Part shown: positions 38,001 to 44,000 of the stretch, one piece after another | Numbering within the stretch: position 1 is the stretch's first letter | Layout: each line of letters starts with the position of its first letter | Origin: an uncultured Clostridia bacterium | GTDB taxonomy: Bacteria > Bacillota > Clostridia > Christensenellales > UBA1242 | Direction: 5' to 3' | DNA: 64,000 nucleotides | NCBI GenBank assembly: GCA_944383685.1 | Contig: CALWQM010000005.1 | Coordinates: 1-64,000 of the forward strand | The notes under the pieces: generated by a model | Databases searched by the model: none | What the model was told of the DNA's origin: nothing | Seen by the model: the letters and a program-made list of their open reading frames with translations, nothing else | Position numbers and translations under genes: made by a program

Positions 38001-41000
38001 TGTCAATGGTGCAACAACAATTAGAGAAATGACATACTCATTTGTTTTGACAGAAACAACTGTTCTTAAAGTTAATGCAACCCCAAGAAATGACTCACAA
38101 TTTAAAGTTGTGTTTGCTCAAAGAAATATTGAAGATACCGCTTATGTTGAAACAGAATCTCAAATTGTAAGTGGTGCAACAACTGATAAGGTTGTTACAA
38201 GAGTTTACTTAGATGAATTTATTTCAAATATTGACACTAAGTTTGCTGGTTTCTTCTACACAAGCTTCTCTAACAGCTTGACAGAAGGTGAACAAGTATT
38301 CACAATTATCTATAACAAAGAAATCACTGAGGAAGATGAAGAAGGTTCTTACACAACTGTTTATATCTTATATAACAGATATCACTATGGTATGAGCTTA
38401 AATGCAACAACTGGATATTCAACATTCACTGCTGACGGCACAGTTGACGGCACAGTTAACTACTATGATGCAGATGGCGAATACCGTGTTGACTTTGGTG
38501 CAGAAGTAAGAATTTATCTTGATTTGAACCCTGGTTATAGCCTTGAAGGATTCAGCATTAAAGCTATTGAGGCAACCGGTTCTAAGGATGGCACAGAAGA
38601 AACAGTTCTTGGCGAAGAACATGACCTTACATTTAATGAAGATGAAAATGCTTACTATTTGGATGACACAAAACTCTTCACATTCATTTACAATGATGCT
38701 GGTTACTATGTTCTTTCAGTTATGCCATATTATGACCTTGAAATCACTGCAAACATCACAGCAAATGAATATGAAGTAAGATATTATAGATACTGGAACA
38801 CTGCTGATGTAACTTATGACCCAGATACTGTTACATTCAACACTCCATATTCAATCAAGAACATTAATAAATTCCCAGACTTTAATAAATCAGGTTGGGA
38901 TTTCGCTGGTTGGGCAACAAGCAAAGTTGATGCTGACCAAAAGACTGTAACTTACAGAGCAGAAGACTTTGTTGACGAAAATGACCTTTCAATTGGTAAT
39001 TACACATTTGATCATGACCTTGAACTTTATGCAGTTTGGACACAAGGAAATTCTTCATATAAGATTGAATACTATCTCGAAGAATTAAATGGTGATTACA
39101 ATATTGACAGCGAAAGAACAAAGAACTTATCTGGTTTAACAGACAGCACAGTTACAACAACTGATTATGAAGTTTCAATCACTGGTTATGTTATCAACAG
39201 AGAATTGTCAACAACAAGCGGAACTGTTACTGCTGACGGACAATTAACACTTAAACTTTATTACGAAAGAATTAATTATAAGTTAACAATCAACGGAAAC
39301 AACAGATTTACTTCACTTGGTCTTGTTGCAAGTAAAAATGTAACAAACGAAAACTTTGATGAAGAAACTTGTGTTTACACCGCTGATGTAACTTATGGTG
39401 CAACTGTAACTCTTACTTATGAAACTGTTCCAGGCTACACATTTGCAAGCTGGAATGTAACTTCTGGCTCGGCTGACATTGAAGGCAACACATTAACAAT
39501 GCCAGCAGACAATGTTGTTGTTTCAGTTGTTGAAAAACCTGAAACTTACACATTGACATTTGAAGCTAACGGCGGACATGTTGAAGGTGAAGAAGAAACA
39601 ACTTCTTATGAACAACAATTTGAATACATGTCAAGTGCAAACTTAACAGCAAACAAGTTTGTTAAAGATGGTTACACATTTAAGAACTGGACAATCAATG
39701 GAAAAACATATCAAGATAATGAACTCTTTACTTACAACTTTACTGAAAATGTAACAGCAACTGCTGAGTGGACACCAAACACAAACACTGCTTACAAGAT
39801 TATTGTTCACATTCAAAACTTAAACGGTGAAGGTTACACATCTTCAACTGCTGCTGACATGACTGGAACAACAGGTGCCACAATCACACAAGACAATGCT
39901 AAGACTGCATTAATTAACAAGTTAACAGAACTTGGCATAACAATAACTCGTGGTGAAGAAGGTTTCAACTTTGTTAGATTTGAAGAAGATGATTTAACAA
40001 TCAACGGCAATGGAACAACAGTTGTTAATGCATACTTTGACAGAAAGATTTTGACAAATGAATTTAGAATTGACAGTGAAGGTGTTGAAAAGATTGTTGT
40101 TAACTACTTCTCTATTGAAGACAAGCAAGAACATACATTTGAATACACAACAGGTGCTGAAAATAAGACTATTAAAGTTGCATTTGGACAAGAGTTCACA
40201 ATTCAACCTATCTTTGAGGCTGGTTATGAATTTGATTTGATTGCTCGTTACTTTGGCGAAGATGTTGACTTTACTTGGAACCATGAAGACCTTGGTGCTG
40301 GCCAAGATACCAACACTTTAACAACTTCAAGTGGAATTAATGATAATGCAATCTATGCAGTTACTGCAAAGAGATTGTCATACACAATCACTTATCATGA
40401 AAACTTCTTGGAAACAGGAACTGGCACAGATACTCAAACAGTAACTTATCTTGATGCATTCAGTTTAAGAACTCCATTCAGCCATGCTGGATATAACTTC
40501 TTGGGCTGGGCAGAAGAGGAAGATGGTGCAAAAGTTTATGAGCCAACACAAAGCTTTAATAACTATACTTGGACAGATAACATTGATCTTTATGGTGTTT
40601 GGGAAGCTATCACTTACACAATCAAATATAATCCATATCAAGCAAGTGAAGGCGAAATGATGGAAGACACAGCTGTAACTTATGATGTTATCACTGCTCT
40701 TTCAAACAATGTATTCACATATCTTGGACACAACTTTGTTGGCTGGTCATTATCTGCTGGTGGTGAAAATGTTGTTCAAACAGTTGCCACAAAAGCAGAA
40801 ATTGTAAACCCAGGCTACTATTATTGCGAAGAAGATTCAACTTACTATGTTTATAATGTTACTGTTACTGATAAAGATGTTATCACACTTTCTCCTGTAT
40901 GGGAGGCTAACACTTATAAAGTTATCCTTCACAGCAACACAGAAGCTGATTTAACAAGTGACATTGGCGACTTTGAATATGGTGTTGAAGGAAAGATTCC

Positions 41001-44000
41001 TGCATTCAACACACTCAGCTGGACAAATGAAGGATATGACTTCAATGGCTGGTATTACATGAATGGCGATGATAAGGTTCTTCTTGGTGAAGGAGTTGGT
41101 GCTGACAAAGAAGTGACATTCATGAACTTAACCCTTAATGATAATGCAACTGTTGACCTCTATGTAAATTGGGTTAAAGGTTTAACAACATATAAAGCAA
41201 TTATTTTGAAACAGATGCTTAATGAGGAGTACGATTCAACAGATCCTGAAAATTATATCTTGTTCAGTTCTTCATTAAATGCAATCACTGGTGACTTTGT
41301 TACTGCTAAATATGTTTACGACACTTACATTGTTGAAAGTGAATATGCTGAAATTACAGGCTTCACTTATGACGCTGAAAGAAATGCAGAAGAATCATTC
41401 GAAATCAAAGGTGATGGTTCGACAACTGTTTACATTTACTACACAAGAAACACTTATACTCTTAACATAACTCTTGGAACAGGTATTGAAAGTGCAGAAG
41501 CAATTATTGCAGACACAAATTACAGCTTTGCAGGACAAGATGGAAATGTTATGAAATATAATATTTACTATCAAGGTCAAGTTTCAATGACTGCAACTGC
41601 AAAACAAGGCTATCAAGATGTTCCTCCAACCTTCGTTTCAAACACAAGTGATGTTGAAATTGAAGAAGGAAACTTAATTACAATGCCTGCAAAGGATGTG
41701 TTTGTAACAGTTTCTGCTGAACCTGATAAAGACACAGTTTATGGAATTGAGGTTTACCTTGCTGACGCAACTGGTGGCTATGAAGATACAACAACTTTGA
41801 AGACCACTGGCACAGGAACAACTGATGAAGCAATCGACCTTTCAACAGCACAAGGAATTGCAAACAGCACATTTACAGACGAACTTGTTGGATACACATA
41901 TACTAGATATGAATTTGCAAACAGCGTTTCAACAATCGCTGGTGATGGCTCATCAATTATCAAACTTTACTATCAAAGAGTGCCATACAGAGTTACATTC
42001 TCATCAAGCTTAACCAATGGCGCACAAATTCCTGAACAACAATCTGTTATTCATGGAACAGAAGTTGAAGTTGTCTTTGTTATAAATCAAGGATACAACT
42101 TGCCAACCGAAAACAGATTTAAAGTTACAAGTGGTGAAAGTGATTACTCTCTTGAACTTCAAGTTGAAGAAAGCGAAACACCAGAAGGACTTAAACAATA
42201 CACAGTGACATTCACAATGCCAACAAGCAACATCAACATCAATATCAATGTTGCTGCAAACACTGACACTAAGTATACTGTAATTTATAAGTTTGAAAGT
42301 GTTAAGAACTTAAACACTTATGATGAAGCTCTTAATGAGACTCATGACTTTACAGGAACAACAGGTGAAGTTATAACAAAAGATATGATTGGACTTGGCG
42401 AAGAATTTGTTGCTCCAACAGGATTTATTCTCAGCCACACAAGCATTGATGACCTTGCTCTCACAATTGGTGGAGATGGAAAGACTGTTGTTGAAGTGTT
42501 CTTCCTTAGACTTAGACAAAATCTTAAAGTTGAACTTCATGATGATAATCAAGGTATTGACGGAGATGTTGTTGTTAAGGTTGAAGGTGTTGAAGTTCCA
42601 ACAATGCAAACAAGAGAGTGGACCATTGCTTATGAACAAAAGGTTGAACTCACCTTTAACATGAAGAGTGGTTACACCTTTGATGGCTTTGTTGTGAGTG
42701 GAAATGTTAAGGATAAGACCGAAGATGTTTCTAACCGCAAACTCACCTTTACAACTGATGTTGAAGATGTCAATGTTTCAATCACTTTAACTGCAAGAAA
42801 TTCTAAATACACAGTGAGATACTTCTTACAGAAAGTTGTTGATATTGACAATTACTATGATCAAGACCCTGCAAACTATGATGTTCTCAACTGGGCTGTT
42901 GAACAAACTGCTCCAACAAACACCCACTTGACAACTGAAAACATCACAACTCAATTTATCACAAATATTGAATCTCTCAGTGGATACAATAGTGTTAAGG
43001 ATAAATTTATTGGTTACGATTTAACCGATGATGTGTTCACAACAGGTGGTGGTTGGATAAGTGCAACCGTTAACAGCACAGACGACATCACAGATTGGAT
43101 TTATGTTGACGGCAACGGAACAACAGTAATCAATCTTTACATCAACAGGCTTATTGTTAATGTTGATATCAATGTTGACGATGACACACATATTGGAAAT
43201 GTTGATGGTGAAAAAGATTATGTTTATGGTGATGTTGTTACCATGACAGCAAACACAAACCCAGGTTATATCTTTGATTACTTAATGTTTAACGACACAA
43301 GACTTGACAAAGATTCACCTAACTTGAAGGTTGTTGACAATGATGACAACACTCAAACAATAACTTACACATTCACAATCACAGAAGACACAATTGCTGA
43401 AAATGGTGGAATTGATATTCAAGTTTACAGCACATTTGGAACTGCAAAATACACCATTGAACTTTATAAGCAAGTTCTTGATAACTCATTAAATATTGTG
43501 TTTGGTGAACCTGAAAAGATTGAACTTACAGGAACAACTGAAAGTGCAATCAACTATGAAGAATATACAACCGCACCAGCAGGATACACTTATGAGGTTG
43601 AAAGAACTGATGCTGATGAAATAATCAAAGGTGACGGAACAAGCATTGTTAAACTTTACTTCATGCTTAATGCGATAACATTCCATTTGACCTATGGTGA
43701 AGGTGTAACAAATGTTCAAGTTTACAGCACATTTGGAAGTGTTGCTCAAAGTGAAGTTGTTGACAATGTTTACACATACACTGTTTCTTATACTGACACA
43801 ATTTACTTTGAAGTTGAGCTTGAAGTTGGTTACGACTTTGATGGTATTGGCTTGTTAGTTGACGGCGAATATGAAATTCAAGATAACTCTGCAAATCCTG
43901 AATACAGAATGGTTATTCCTGCGGAAGAATTTAATATTCAAGCAAAAGCTTCAAGAAGATTAGTTTATGTTTACTATTTCACAGACACATCATCATCTTC

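Larger units (their letters stand above)
18061..43980 (+). repeat. Block 2: mosaic of InlB-type, divergent InlB-like and MucBP-like modules
   Basis: From 18061 a second module appears about 20 times: it opens with x-Y-x-V-(E/H)-Y-Y-x-(E/Q)-x-L, continues through TGTTD...GFTY and closes with (I)xGDGSTVVKVYY(S/T)R. Each is usually followed by a strand such as YTLTLNKGTGIxSV and a YGxxVTIxAxxxxGYxFxxW...MPAxN module. Openings by eye lie near 18061, 18607, 21040, 22268, 25940, 26572, 27150, 30415, 31660, 33580, 34120, 34640, 37060, 38095, 39050, 39790, 41185, 41735, 42270, 42805 and 43445. The opening strand and YY.R ending resemble MucBP-type modules, but the family name is a guess from pattern. 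Confidence 0.75.

Noticed and set aside
8890-43980. CRISPR or DNA tandem-repeat array
   Set aside because: The repeats are protein-level, diverged in DNA sequence and in one reading frame; there are no constant short repeats with unique spacers.
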